From the NCBI GenBank assembly GCA_037952775.1, contig JBANAY010000003.1, positions 33,480,001 through 33,544,000 on the forward strand: DNA of 64,000 nucleotides, written 5' to 3'. The position numbers were made by a program, and so were the translations under genes. Of the stretch, positions 12,483-24,992 are shown one piece after another. Under the pieces are notes generated by a model. That model was given only the letters and a program-made list of their open reading frames with translations. It was not told where the DNA came from and searched no databases. The DNA comes from Clonostachys chloroleuca (Eukaryota > Ascomycota > Sordariomycetes > Hypocreales > Bionectriaceae). How positions within the stretch are numbered: position 1 is the first letter of the stretch; each line of letters begins with the position of its first letter.

Positions 12483-13976
12483 CTCGCTGCACGGTCAAGC
12501 CCAATATTGATTTCGGAACGGGGCTGAGGAGGAAAACAAAGTAAAGAAAAGCAATGACGGCTTGGACAAGAGACACGAATTGCAGATCCACGACGGATTG
12601 ACAGGCTCAACTGCTTCACCAGAATATTATAATTAGCACCGTCCGCAGTACTAATAGCGGCCAGCGGCGTGCTAGGACCCCTGTCGAGGTCGACCACAGC
12701 AGGCACATGCTCCACCGCGACCTGCTAATGGTACATCTCCAGCCAAGCGCTGGGGGAGGGTACTTACTGCGACCTGATATTCGACCAACCAGCCCAAGAC
12801 GATCGCGCTGAGTGGTAAGAAAAACACACCAGGATGGAGATAGGTTGTAATTGTCCAGAAGTAGGTGAGAAAAACAAGCACCGATGCCTGTTGTTATTAT
12901 GAGGGGTGGCCTGTCCACCTCAAAGCTCTGCTCCTTTGTTTTGCTTTTGCTTGCTTTGTCGACCGCGAAACTCTAGCGCGCATCAATTGGAGACGATCCC
13001 GCGACCAAAGTGTGAGAGGTACGGAGAGCACCTGGAATCACGTCCTGAGATGGAGTTGGAACGGCGCTTAACGTCGGGGCTGGTGACGGATGATGACCCT
13101 CAACACCTCCATACTTGAGCCAAGCAGGCACGTCTACTATTTATGCGTCGCGTAATACCGCAGGTCGGCAGATTGCCAGAGTGTCGTTCCATCAGCATGT
13201 TGCGCTGCACGTACCTCCCTCCCTGTACCTATCAAGGAGGGTCAATCTGGCTGCATGATGACACCCCTCAAAACAAGCCAAGCTTGGTCAGATCATGACC
13301 GGGGACCCTTCCTACCTCACTTTGCTTAATGGCCAGGCAACGAGCAATTCCCTCCCTCGAATACCCCGGTCTTCAGCTAAACATTTCACTCCGTATTGAA
13401 CCCCAAGATAAGATCAAAAGCAGTCTGATTCCAACGGTGTACGACATGTAGATCTCTTCGGTTAACCCGATGCGATGAAAGAAAGACATTCATTTCCTAG
13501 CACGAATCCATAACCCAGACCTTCAACCGACCGCCAATCAACTCTGTTACCGCCGCCTGTCTCGTATAATTGTCTCAGTATTAACCACCGCCACTTGTCT
13601 CATTTATGTGCCACTACGCGGGTATTCTGCTTTATTCCTTGGATCTCAAACTGCCACATAAAAAGAGAACCAATCTTGAGCTTCCACTTTCTTCGAACCA
13701 CATCCAACCGTTCTCACTTATGCTTTTATGTTCCGTTTACAAGCCCCAAATGTGAATGTATAGCGATCAAATGAAAATACTCTCATTTGAGCCAGACCAA
13801 ACGCCTACCGATGCCCTGTTTACCAAGTAAAAGAATTGTACACCAAATCGTCTCATACAGCCTTGAAGAAGAAGCATCGTTAATTGAGTTCTTCTTCAAG
13901 TTCAAGTATAAAAGTTAAATGTCTTGCATTGGAATAATTTGCCCCCTCGATGCCGATTGGGAGTATTCGTGTGTTT
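12483..13976. other. Intergenic, no gene recognised
   Basis: Promoter side of the coiled-coil gene and 3' flank of Pta1. It contains pyrimidine-rich stretches and no ORF I can support. Confidence 0.5.
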
Positions 13977-16410
13977 TTAGGTCGCGATTGGGGCCGCGGT
14001 GCTCTGCACTGCACCGTCGCCTTCTAACCGGCGAGTTGCTTCTTCTATGAAGCCCGGTCGGTACTTTAAAAGATATTTCGCAGCCATTGGCCTTGCATCC
14101 TCGTCTAGGGAGCTCAAAGTTAGTACAGACAGATTCTCAGTGCACCAAGGGGGAGAGCCAGCTCTTTACTTACAGTCAGACCAGATGCCCTGGACTGTGT
14201 CAAGCGCAATTTCCTTGACAGGCGGCCTCATCATGACAAGATACAGCAAACTTGTGAGAGCTAGCTGAACGACGCTAGGGTCACGGCACATGATTTTCAC
14301 ACGTGACAGGATCGCTCTGTTAAGCTCCGGCAGCTCGCTGAGGAATCGGGTAATAACTTTGTCTTGGGGGTGAATATATGGGAGAAAGCCATCGATGAGC
14401 CGCAGGGCGCATTTCTCGTAGTGCATGGGGAAATTGTCGCCAGCCTTCGCCAGCATCTTATCATTGTACCATTCTTCACACAGCCACGTCACAGCAACGT
14501 CAATATGTTTGCGAAAGTCTTCCATGATGTAGCCATACAGCACGTCTCGGATGTTGGCACCGAGAGACTGTGTCCGCATGGTTTCATCTTCGCCCTTGAC
14601 CGTCGCCTCCTCGATTCCGGCTGAAGATCGAGTTGCAAGTCGTATTAATGTGGTCACCCAGGGCTCCTTCACGCCAGAGCTCGCCGCTAGTCGGGTGAAG
14701 CCGGCCTTGATCTTTCTTGCCGAGAGCTCATCCGTAGATTTCACTAATTCCAAGACTCTCGATACGGTCTCATTTCCAGCGCTTAATGCCATGTCGGTAG
14801 TGAGAGCTTGCGGCTGTGGAAGATGGAAAGATTTCAGTCCAAGGGCGGCATCCATTGTTGCCAACTCGTTTGAAGGGGGTGGCGAGCTATCGAGTTTGTT
14901 GAGAATTTGCTCGGTGTCCTCTGCCTGGAAAAAGTCTGGCTCATAATCATCGTCGTCATCGTCAACGCCCAAAGGTGCAGTGTTGGGATTCAATTCTGGC
15001 ACCGGAGCACTTGCAAGAATATCAAGCCTGCTACGCACAGCGTTGGTGGCTTTGATCAGAAGTTGGGGCTCTATCCTTGCGAGGGTTGTGACAGCTAGTT
15101 TCGTGATGAGGTCTGGAGGAACTTGGGAAATATCGAATGTTTTCAGACCCAGAGTTTCCGTCAATGAAAATACGTCAGCTAAGCTATGAGGCCCAGGGCC
15201 AAGCGGCGGTATTACAACTTCTGGTACCACCCGTTGCCGCTTGGCGTCAAGCCCATCGTGCTGTTGGTTTTCGAGGGCTCTCTTTCTCCCAGTCTCGTCA
15301 AGCGCCTCGACAACTGCCCTCATCGTACGCTCAACATGCTGCTGTATCCTGGGAACTATGGGGTTGTGAGGGTCTCTCTTGGCCAGATGGATCAATAAGA
15401 GCCTGGTAGTTTTTTCCGTAGATCTGACTGTCACCTTCATCTTGGGCGTTATAGGCGACCGTACCAGTCTTAATGGGTCAAAATTTAGCAAAGCATTGAT
15501 GATTCTGTTTGCGGTTGGAGGGCGAGTTCGCACGAGGATAGATAGGCAGTTCAGTGTCGCGTCGATAATCAAAGCGTCGCTAGAGATGGTTAGCATAGGC
15601 GCGCATTTGGATAATGTTGCCATTTCGGAAATAGATACCTGCTCTCATGAAGAACACTCAACATGCGATCCAATAAACCCATTCCTTCGGCTTCAAGGTG
15701 TCCTGGGTCCAGGGACTGGTGATTTGGAGGCACCTTATCTAGGGAAACATCAAGCGCACCGCCGTACTGTTTACAGCATGTTAGCATATGTTCTACGCCT
15801 CTAGAGTGGTAATAAAGGGGGCGGGTGGCTCATACTCTTGACTCGGCACCATTTGATGGAGTCTGTGCTAGAATCACGCGCTGGGCGAATTTGATACAGC
15901 ATATCTTCACCGAAGGAGTGGCCTGGTCCCAGGTTCTGAGTATTCTCTGCTTTATACCCACCATCCTTTCCCAGGTAACAGTATCGTAGCCATTGTTGAT
16001 TCTAAAGGTAGAGAAAGCCGCATCATTGTGGTTAGCCTCCATCAGCTCACTTCTTGGTATGGTGCTACTTACATCCAGCGCATCGCCAGCGGGTAGATAC
16101 TGGCTGCGGTCTGGATCACACTGCGTAGGACCTGTTCGTCTTCTGCCTCGTTCTCTACCAGCGACTCCAGGGTTGCCAGCACGAACGGCTGCATCGTTTC
16201 CTTCTCCCCATTAGGCAGCGCCGGCGTCGCGAACGCCTCGGCTAAGAATTCCGCCCCCCATCGTCGTAGCTCAATGGCCGAAGTAGGACCAACTATCGGA
16301 AGAATGCTTTTCACGACGCTGGGATAGTATTTGACATCACCGAGAACAAGGACTCGTGCGTCGTTCAGCTGGCGAATCTGATCTGGTAAGGAGAGGCCGT
16401 CCGACGCCAT
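13977..16410 (-). CDS. pta1: Pta1/symplekin, mRNA cleavage and polyadenylation factor subunit
   Basis: Five exons, 16073-16410, 15836-16001, 15639-15766, 14174-15579 and 13977-14104, close in phase to 721 aa, in the range of ascomycete Pta1. The N-terminal two-fifths form a helical repeat (symplekin/Pta1 N-terminal domain) with LNDARVLVLGDVKYYPSVV, WERMVGIKQRILRTWDQATP and VKICCIKFAQRVILAQTP. A charged linker with an acidic DDDDDDYEPDFF patch follows, then another helical region ending IWSDYEDARPMAAKYLLKYR. Pta1 is a scaffold of the nuclear cleavage/polyadenylation factor, bridging the 3'-processing machinery and RNA polymerase II. The start is the ATG at 16410 (MASDGLSL); in-frame sequence upstream has no ATG. 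The gene faces away from the COA3-like gene across about 860 bp. Confidence 0.88.
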
Positions 16411-17269
16411 GGCGATATCGTGGGCGCAATTGCCCTGAAGCAAAGAAAGAAACTGTTTACGAGGCCGGCGATTCTATTGGGTTCGAAATCGAGTGCGTCG
16501 CTGGTCGCTTAGGGAGATGGTTGTGCGGCTTCTCGAGGCACGCGCGCAAGTGAGCAAAGCTGCCAATTAGCTTTTAGGCCGTATCGTCATGCTCTACATT
16601 CGTGGGATCGCGCAAGTCGGTTGTCGTGATCGTCAAGTATTCCAATCCGTGAGAGATGGTTGGGACTAGGTCGCGTGATAAGGTGGCTAGAATTTCTTTT
16701 GGTCGCGTTCTCTTTATGCGTGTGTTGAGACAATGAGAGTGACAGCTTCAAAAGGCTTCGCCTAGCGTTTGACGCGGGTCAAACAAGCTGCCAACTTTCT
16801 AAGGCAAGTGCACAGGCTGCCACAAGTGCAGGGCAGTGGAGGATAGGAGGACAAATTTAGGCGTGCGGATCCACTATCCAACAGGGCGTGCCAGCTCAGA
16901 ACAGCAATGCAGGAGAGCCCAGCGAAATGATTCGTGGGATCTTATCCTGGCTAATTGAGAGAGAGAGTTCAATTAGGCGTTCGAAGTTCATTCGATACGT
17001 AAACAAAGTATCATTCTGAAACAAACTTCTTTCTTCGTACGTATCTAGATCAATACCTTACTGAGGCCCTATTTTGTCAGGGGTCTTGTACGTCACTTTG
17101 CTTTTCCGGCGATTACCCGGCTCTGCGACCGTACCGAGATTGTGAAGTGGTTCGATGTGATAGGTCCGACCTCAGAATACCTCGCCGATTCCCGACATCA
17201 CTAGGGTTCCAGTCAACCATTTCCTAGATTAACGATACATACGGATCACTCAGTCCTCAGAACTGCACA
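16411..17269. promoter_or_regulatory. Shared divergent promoter region, Pta1 / COA3-like
   Basis: The two start codons face away from each other across 859 bp, so this interval must carry both promoters. No specific site could be assigned. Confidence 0.45.
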
Positions 17270-17621
17270 ATGGCCGCGTACGACCCATATACCGTTTGCC
17301 ACTCCTCGTTATCCCCAGGCTCAGGCTGACGATTCCAAACAGAAACCCTCACGGAACTTACTACGATCGCCAGTATCGCCAGGGCCCCTCCCTCCTCCGT
17401 GCCCGAAAGCCATACTTAGCAAAGAATGCCGCCACTGGTATTGGATTAACAATGATCGTTGCAGGGATCTGTATGTTTGGGAGAGATATGCGAAGTGGTC
17501 TGGTTTGCTGCCTTATGCTAACATAACTGCAGATGCCTACACCTTGCGCCAGGTCGGCCAGGACGATTTCGAAGATGTCAAGGTCCCCGATGTACCTCGA
17601 GCGCCATCCAGCTCAAAATAA
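17270..17621 (+). CDS. coa3: Cytochrome c oxidase assembly factor 3 (COA3-like)
   Basis: Three small exons, 17270-17277 (8 nt), 17343-17470 and 17533-17621, give 74 aa. The protein reads MAANPHGTYYDRQYRQGPSL, then LLRARKPYLAKN, one hydrophobic membrane segment (about residues 34-48) and a C-terminus TLRQVGQDDFEDVKVPD. This YYD...RARxPYxxKN-TM-QDDFEDVKVPD order is that of fungal Coa3, a small inner-mitochondrial-membrane protein that works with Cox14 and Mss51 in Cox1 translation and complex IV assembly. The second intron has a GTATGT donor and a CTAAC-like branch site and is solid. The 8-nt first exon is inferred from a GTACGA donor and a CAG acceptor that put the only nearby ATG in frame. 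An alternative start cannot be excluded. Confidence 0.75.
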
Positions 17622-18071
17622 ACAACTGACTCGTACATCTATTATGATGGAGGGAAAAAACAAGAAAAAGAAACTATGTAGTGCCCTGAGAATCTCATTA
17701 TTCGGTTCGATTCAGAAGGATGATACCGACAGCTCTTGAGCCAAACCCCGTTTCTGAACGAAGAAACACCAGTGTACAATAGCCAACTCCGTCTTGGTCC
17801 ATAAACATCTAAACCCTGTTCTCATGTATGAAAGTAATGACGTCCAATTCCTTATCTGCCCAACACCCAACCTCAAAACAATTCCGTGCGATGCAAATAC
17901 CAATCCCTGCCTCGATTAGTGAGAAGGGAAATAAAACAACGTGTTGCAAATCTTGAATGCCTTCTGGGTATCTTAATTTAAAGCAGATGCAGCCTTCCCC
18001 CTCTCAAACAACTCCCTCCCCCGAAGATTAAGTCACATCCAAAACGGTGAATGAACTGGAAACAGACACTC
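17622..18071. other. Convergent intergenic gap
   Basis: The 3' flanks of the COA3-like gene (+) and the Dep1-like gene (-). No further feature was recognised. Confidence 0.55.
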
Positions 18072-20181
18072 CTATACGGCGGCTGTCTTCGAGGTTCGCG
18101 CCAAGCTTGGCATGTTGCTTGCCTTCTTAGATGGGCCGCCAGGTTTCAAGGATGCCCGAGTGACTTCTGGTGATACCGAGAGAGCTGGAATCCTTTGGGT
18201 TGACAGTGGTGTTTCAATTTCGACTGGTGGCATCTGAGCGCTTGGAAGAGGCTGTGCTCTTCCAGCTAGTAGAGCCTGCTCTGCCCTACCATCCATCTGT
18301 GTGGATGTTGGCGGTAATAGTGTCTTATGAGAAGAATGGTTGGGATTCGCCCATGGTGTGTCTTTTAGGAACTGCTCTCCAGCTAGGCCGAGGCGATTGA
18401 AAGTTGACGCTTGGTACTCCTCCCTCGGTGGCTGGAAAGGCTGCTTTTGTCTTCCACGTTGGCCCTGTCGGAACCCAGAATGATTAGCTCACTGTAGCTA
18501 AGATTCAACACCACCGACAGGACGAGGAAGACGACTTACATCCATCGCGGCTAAATCGTGAGCCAATTCCGATTCTGATGCTCCTTTAATCTCAGGGCCT
18601 GCGGGGAAACCTTCATATTTGGCAATCCCTGCTAAAGTGGCAACTTCCCTGTTATAGGCAACTGCGTTCTTTACGCGTTGCGCTGGGTCTTTGGGGAACA
18701 CAATGCTGCACTCTGGCAAGCTATGGGCGCTTCGTCTCGTGGTTTGCACATCATACCAATCTTTGTTCAAGGATTCAAGGACTCGCTCTCGAGTCTCACG
18801 GATACTCTGGAAGAACTGACTCCAGGCTTGAGATCGAATAGCCACAGAGCGTCTTTCATGTGCTCTCATTCGAAGCTCATGCTCTTTGTTGATTTCTTCC
18901 AACTTTCGATTCAGTCGATCGTCGAGGCAGCGCTTCATGTTGAGATATTCAGGATGTGTTGGTTCATCCGCGAGGAGGGATTGCTCCTCTTCTTCAAGTC
19001 GTTGTAGGCGGTCTTTGTAAAGCCTGCTAGAGGTCAGACAACATAAGCATAGAAATGAATAGGCTCAACTCACCTGTCTCTAAATACACCGAACATGTCT
19101 TCTATGCGAGTCCAATCCTTAAAAGCTGCCTGCTTTCGTTCCACTAAGATCATAACGTCAGTCTGGACTGCGCGAGTGGCGCTAGAAGCCAAGCGAACTC
19201 ACATTCTTCAGCATTCTTTGCTGCAATATCGATTTCGTCATCAGCTTCAGCCTCGTTAACTTCATCGTGATGCGCGGGCTCGTCTTCGGTGCCATCGTGG
19301 CCCTCAATGGTGGCCACTGTGTCGCTGTCGTCGACGATGGGAGCTTTCGGTTTGACACCGTTCCGTTTGGACTTCTTTTTTCCGCGTGTTTCGCGCTCTT
19401 GGTTTGGTTCCTCGTGGCTAGAATCAAGCTTTTCGGGAGAAACCGCCTCTTCGTCGCCCACTGACTGGGCTGCACTCGAGATGTTGTTCAAGGGAGTGCC
19501 CTCACCACCAAGTGCGCCAAGGTCTTGATTTGCTTCATGCGGGACGGCTCCAACGGAGCCTGTCCTCTTCCTCGTAGGTTGTTCTGGGTCTGGTGTGTCG
19601 GCTGCAGGCGAGCGTTTGCGTTTTCGTTCTTTCGAGGCTTGATGCGCCTCAGTGTCGGCATCTGCGTTCTCCAACGGAGCCGGCTTGCTGGGTGATTCAA
19701 TGTCATCACTATGGCCTGAAATGCTCATAGCTACATTTCCAGGAAGTGACTCGTTATCGGCTTGATCGTCATCTTCGTCGATCAGTGCTGCCCTGCGCAG
19801 CTTACTAGGTGTGCGTTCGAGCATCTGGTCATCATTGAAATTGTCCACTGTCACGTCACGAAGTCGCTGGTGCCGCGGCGTATCGTAGAGCCTCTCGGTT
19901 TCAGCCTCTGTATCATTCGCGTCGCTGTGAGCTACCGACCGAGCGTCAGAGAGCGCACTGTCGGAGTCTGAAGCAGCGCGATTTGGGTCTTGGGGATCAT
20001 CGATACTTTGATTCGAAATGTCGTCATCCTGATGATGCCCAATATGTATGTCTATGTCCTCGTCGTTTGTGTCTTTATCATCGACGTCGCTCAGAGGGCT
20101 CGAAATGTTGCTATCCTCCGGGTCTGCAGGACCATTGCTGGACCGAGCCAGGGTAGGCAGCAGTGCAGCGGTCGCTGCCAT
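18072..20181 (-). CDS. dep1: Dep1/Sds3-family subunit of Rpd3L histone deacetylase complex
   Basis: Four exons, 19203-20181, 19074-19143, 18540-19023 and 18072-18464, close in phase to 641 aa. Residues 1 to about 310 are an acidic, Ser/Asp-rich disordered region with a basic KERKRKRSP patch. The Sds3-like domain follows (about 320-470): EEERKQ-type start, KDWTRIEDMFGVFRDRLYKD, NMKRCLDDRLNRKLEEINKE and SQAWSQFFQSIRETRERVLE. The C-terminal third is Pro/Ser-rich and probably disordered. Dep1 and Sds3 hold together the large Rpd3 histone deacetylase complex that represses or tunes transcription in the nucleus. Naming it Dep1 rather than Sds3 rests on the long acidic N-terminus. The start at MAATAALLP is the first ATG of the frame. 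It is divergent from Nop12. Confidence 0.82.
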
Positions 20182-20845
20182 CGCACTGGAGCTTCAGGTG
20201 CTGTCGACCAGTATGTGCTATTTCGATCGACTGAAAAAGCGACGGTCGCAGCTGTGAAGATGGGGGGCAGAGCAATCGTCGAGGGGGCCGGGCTGGATTG
20301 ACCCTACCAATTTGGACTGCCAGGACAGCAAGGTTGGTAAGAGGACAATCGTGGGGTGAAATTGAAAAATAAAAAAGTCGAGGACTATAAGGTTAAAATA
20401 ACTGCTTCAGTGGCCGAACGCCCAACGCAGGAGCAGTAATATTGGCGGCGGAGTGGTTTTGGAGAGTAGAGAGGCGGAAACGACAGTCAGGTGGGAAAGG
20501 CGATCCAGGACCGCAGAAAGGGAAGCCGATGCACGCTGCTTTGCTACCCACCAGGAAGCGGGCTGGGTGACTTGTAAAGCGGTGACTGCGGGCAGAAAGC
20601 TCCAGATTTGGGGGTGCGCGCATCGGCCAGCCGCGGCACCAATGCGGATGGACGAATGACGCACTCCCAGACCCTGTTCGTGAGGTACCTTCATTGCTAT
20701 CGCGTTATCAGTGATCGCTGACCGCCTAATTTTTTTTAGGCAATTCTGCCAAACAGCATTTTTGATACAACCATTGAAAAAAGTTGTTTCCGTCCACAAG
20801 GTATAACCATCGGAACCTGAGCGACTATAAAATCACGTCCTCATA
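20182..20845. promoter_or_regulatory. Shared divergent promoter region, Dep1 / Nop12
   Basis: 664 bp separates the two start codons. No distinct element was identified beyond short AT tracts near 20365-20400 and 20730-20740. Confidence 0.45.
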
Positions 20846-22726
20846 ATGGCGAAAAAGTGCGCGAGAAATCCCAGGGTTCAATCCATATCTTCGAAACGAT
20901 TTACTAATTTTACCTGTTCCATAGAAACAAGGAAGTATCCTTGACTGCTTCGTCAAGTACGATAGACCCCACACTTGATGCACTGTTCTCTGCCAGTGTA
21001 AGTGATTCCTTGGAATTGAATCGATTGCGACAATGTTCTGACAGATCCAATCAATCTAGTCTGGACCTGTGAAAGCCCCCCAAAGTCACGCTATAGCAGC
21101 CTCTCGGAAAGGAAGGCTGAGAACTCAGCACCAAAACAAGCACAGGATGGTGGCTCTAATGATGCGGCCGAAAGCCCAATTGAGGGAGATGAAGACGAAG
21201 TGCTTTCTGAAGCTAGCCAGGAACTAGACTATGACGATGAGGACGGCGATGAAGAGCAGGAAGATGGGGATGAGGAGGAGGAGGATGATGATGATGATGA
21301 TGAGGGAGCTCCCTTGGAAAAGGAACACGGCTCTGATGAGCTGAAAGAAATCGCCAGCGAGGACATTCAGATGACTGTCGCATCCCCAGAATCAGCCAAG
21401 CCAAAGAGGGAACGCAAGCGGAAAAGGAAAGATGACAATGGAGAATTGGAGGACCGCTATCTGAGCAAACTTGCAGATGATGCTACGGAAGCACCTGTCG
21501 GCAAGCGCCAGAAGGGCGAGTCGGCTACTGGCGATAATAACGAAGATGGCGATGATGAAGTTCCACAACACGAGTCGCTGTCCAAGGACGCGAAGTCTTC
21601 AGAGCTGGAAAAGGCTGATCGAACCGTTTTCTTAGCCAATGTCTCCTCGGAGGCGGTTGGGTCAAAGGCTGCCAAGAAAACATTGATTAACCACCTTAGC
21701 TCAGTCCTGGAAGGAGATGACAAAGTCGAATCCATCCGCTTCCGATCTGTCGCCTTTTCTGTTGGAGCGATGCCCAAACGAGCTGCTTACATCACCAAGC
21801 AGTTGATGGATGCGACAACAAAGTCGGCTAATGCGTACGCTGTCTACTCCTCGGCTGCAGGTGCTAGGAAGGCAGTCAGCACATTGAATGGAACGGAGGT
21901 TCTAGGACGACACATCAGGGTTGATAGTGTTGCTCACCCAAGCCCCACAGACCACAGACGATGTGTCTTTGTGGGGAACCTGGGGTTTGTGGATGACGAG
22001 TCAATTCTCCAAAAGACTGACGAGGGTGAGACGGTACAGAAGAAACGAAACAAGACTCCTGCCGACGTTGAGGAAGGTCTGTGGCGAACGTTCGGCGCCC
22101 AGGGCAAGGTCGAGAATGTCCGTGTTGTGCGAGATCCCAAGACCAGAGTAGGCAAAGGTTTTGCCTACGTGCAGTTCTACGTAAGTTCTACGCGGTGTGA
22201 ACCCTATACCCCGAAGCCCCCTTTTCTAACGGATCTGTAGGATGGAAATGCTGTCGAGTCGGCATTACTCCTTGACGGGAAGAAATTCCCTCCCATGCTC
22301 CCGCGCGCTCTTCGTGTAACAAGAGCCAAGGACCCGCGCAAGACTGCCCAGGCACAGAAGCGACTCGCTGAGTCTGGCAAGGGAGTCAATGGCGATGCCA
22401 AGAACACAAAGTACAGGAAGAAACTTACGCCTGAGGAGCTCTCTATGGGCGGGCGTGCGGCCAAGCTTCTCGGCCGATCTGGAGCTGCTGCTGAACGGAG
22501 GAAGGCTCGAGTCACAGATAACAAGGATAATGATGTTCCCTCGACTGTGCTGAAAACTCCCGAAGAGATCGTCTTCGAAGGTACGAGGGCTTCAGCGAGG
22601 ACCGGCGCAGCTAAGGGGAAAAGACTTTCCAAAAAGTTGAGGGGGAAGAAGGGAAGCCAACCTACAGGACGAGGTGCTCGCAGAGCTGCTGAGTGGAAGA
22701 AGAAGCAAAGAGAGACCGCAGCTTAG
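20846..22726 (+). CDS. nop12: Nop12, nucleolar RRM protein for 60S biogenesis; possible one-base deletion
   Basis: Exons 20846-20856, 20925-20997, 21060-22180 and 22241-22726. The start MAKKNKEVS leads to [11 protein letters not shown], a typical Nop12 N-terminus. A highly acidic Asp/Glu tract and basic KRERKRKRK follow. RRM1 (about residues 216-320) has [13 protein letters not shown], and RRM2 (about 329-425) has [10 protein letters not shown] and [10 protein letters not shown]. The C-terminus is Lys/Arg-rich with [20 protein letters not shown]. Nop12 acts in 25S rRNA maturation in the nucleolus. With the best donor (GTAAGT at 20998) the frame breaks at the C6 run 21076-21081; one more C would give the family motif GPVKAPPKSRY and a 563-aa protein. 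A weaker donor two bases earlier (GTGTAA at 20996) keeps the sequence open as given but loses that motif. Confidence 0.85.
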
Positions 22727-23260
22727 CTGAGAACTATTGCCTCGGCACTGTAAAAGCACATATGACATTGAGTGTATATAGTAATCATGCATCATCATCA
22801 CTACAACCCTCGAAAATTATGTGTTCAAGGTACGAGTCAATCAACTTGAAGCTCACATTCATGAGTTACTACTAGGGAGTCATGCATCAAGCCAACCGAT
22901 CAGAGTATAAAACGGATATCAACATTTATATGTGCCTGCTTGCTTTTGAAGGAAAAAATCAACTCGGTGTGAACAGAAAAAAAAAAGATAGTTGCATATA
23001 TTAGACTCGATTCCAAGAGGACATTCCTATCAGAAGGGCACCTTGAACCAAACACTCCATAGCGACCCTGCAGCCTCTACCAAGGTTGTTTCCAATTCGA
23101 AAACCCAAGAAAAGCAGGCGCATAAGAACAATTTCTTTGTCGCATCTCCTTGTCATGCAATTTAGGGTCTTGCGATACCTCTTCTACTAGAGATTGGCCA
23201 TAGCAAAAGCGAAGTTCAAATAAATCGACAGGCTGGCATCGGCGAAGGGGGTGGCGTGGT
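22727..23260. other. Convergent intergenic gap
   Basis: The 3' flanks of Nop12 (+) and alpha-tubulin (-). It holds A-rich and T-rich stretches consistent with 3' untranslated regions. Confidence 0.55.
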
Positions 23261-24992
23261 TTAGTATTCAGCATCGCCCTCCTCAGGCTCGAAACTGTCG
23301 GCGGCAACCTCCTCGTAATCCTTCTCAAGGGCAGCAAGATCCTCACGGGCTTCAGTGAATTCACCTTCCTCCATACCCTCACCCACATACCAGTGGACGA
23401 AAGCGCGCTTGCTGTGCATCAGGTCGAACTTGTAGTCAAGGCGAGACCAAGCCTCGGCAATGGCAGTGGTGTTGGACAGCATTGAAACAGAACGCTCAAC
23501 GGAGGCAAGACCGCCATCTTCAGCAGGGGCAGGGACAGCAACAGGCTTCTGGTAGTTGATACCCAGCTTGAATCCAGTAGGGCACCACTCGACCAAGTTG
23601 AAAGAGGACTTGGCCTTCAGGGCAGCAATGGCGACGGAGCAGTCACGAGGAACAACGTCACCACGGTACAGCAGAGCAACAGCCATGTACTTTCCGTTAC
23701 GAGGGTCGCAAACAACCATCTGGTTGTTAGGCTCGAAGCCTAGCGGTGGATGTCAGCGAATTTCACGGAGACGGGTTTCAACTCAAGGGTTATACGGCAC
23801 TGAATCACTTACACTGGAAGGTAAGGTCATGAACCTTGAAGCTCTCATGCTTGCTCTTGGCGGAGGAAATGACGGGGGCGTAGCTGATGAGAGGGTAGTG
23901 AATACGAGGGTAAGGGACCAAGTTGGTCTGGAACTCGTTCAAATCGACATTGAGAGCACCATCGAATCGCAGGGACGAGGTGATGGAGCTGACAACCTGA
24001 GCAATCAAGCGGTTAAGATGCTCATATGAAGGACGAGGAATATCGAGGTTGCGACGGCAAATGTCGTAAACAGCTTCGTTGTCGACGAGGAAAGTGCAGT
24101 CAGAGTTCTCGATGGTGCTGTGAGTTGACAGAACGGCGTTGTAAGGCTCAACAACGGCAGTGGAAACGCGGGGGGCAGGGTAGACGGAGAACTCGAGCTT
24201 GGTCTTCTTTCCGTACTCGGTGGAAAGGCGCTCGAGCAGAAGAGCGCCGAAACCAGAGCCAGTACCACCACCAAAGGAGTGGAAGATGAGGAAGCCCTGG
24301 AGGGAGTGGCAGTTGTCTGCATGAATTGACCCACATTAGACACCATTGGTTGATGCTTAGGATCCGATTTGGAACTCACCAGCGACGCGGCGAATGCGGT
24401 CAATAACATTGTCGACCATTTCCTTTCCAATCGTGTAGTGGCCACGGGCGTAGTTGTTGGCAGCATCTTCCTTACCGCTGATCAACATCTCAGGGTGGAA
24501 GAGCTGACGGTAGTTACCAGTTCGGATTTCATCGATAGGCGAAGGATCAAGATCGATGAACAGCGATCGAGGAACGTGCTTGCCGCCGCTCGTCTCAGTA
24601 AAAAAAGTCTCGAACGAGCCTTGGTCGCCGATATCCTTAGCATTGGGGTCGGGGCGACCATCGGGGCCGAGGCCGTGCTCCAGGAGGTAGCTAGAAGACA
24701 CCCAGAGTTAGCCATGAATGCCCCACGAGAATGGACTGGTAGGCACATTAATGAAAGTAAGAAACAACATACAGCTCCCAGGCAGAGTTACCAAGCTGGG
24801 TACCAGCCTGGCCAATGTGCAGGTGAAGAATCTAAGAAATGGGCCGTCAGTATGTGGTCTGGGTACGACGTGGTGGTGAGGCCCGCCGCGATAGTCCTAG
24901 GGGGCGAGACATATCGAGCAACCAAACAGCCGAGGCTCGTTTGTCGCCCAAAAACCAGCGGAGATGTCTCAAATTCTTACCTCGCCCTTCAT
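23261..24992 (-). CDS. Alpha-tubulin (fungal B-type isotype)
   Basis: Five exons, 24981-24992 (12 nt), 24773-24831, 24380-24690, 23813-24316 and 23261-23739, join in phase to 454 aa, normal alpha-tubulin length. Visible motifs are GGGTGSG for GTP binding, the nucleotide-binding N-terminal [59 protein letters not shown], and an acidic tail ending in tyrosine (EEGDAEY). Alpha-tubulin pairs with beta-tubulin to build microtubules. The N-terminus MKGE rather than MRE(C/V) marks the second alpha isotype seen in filamentous ascomycetes (tubB / tba-2 type). The first intron falls right after codon 4, as is common in fungal tubulin genes. Confidence 0.95.
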
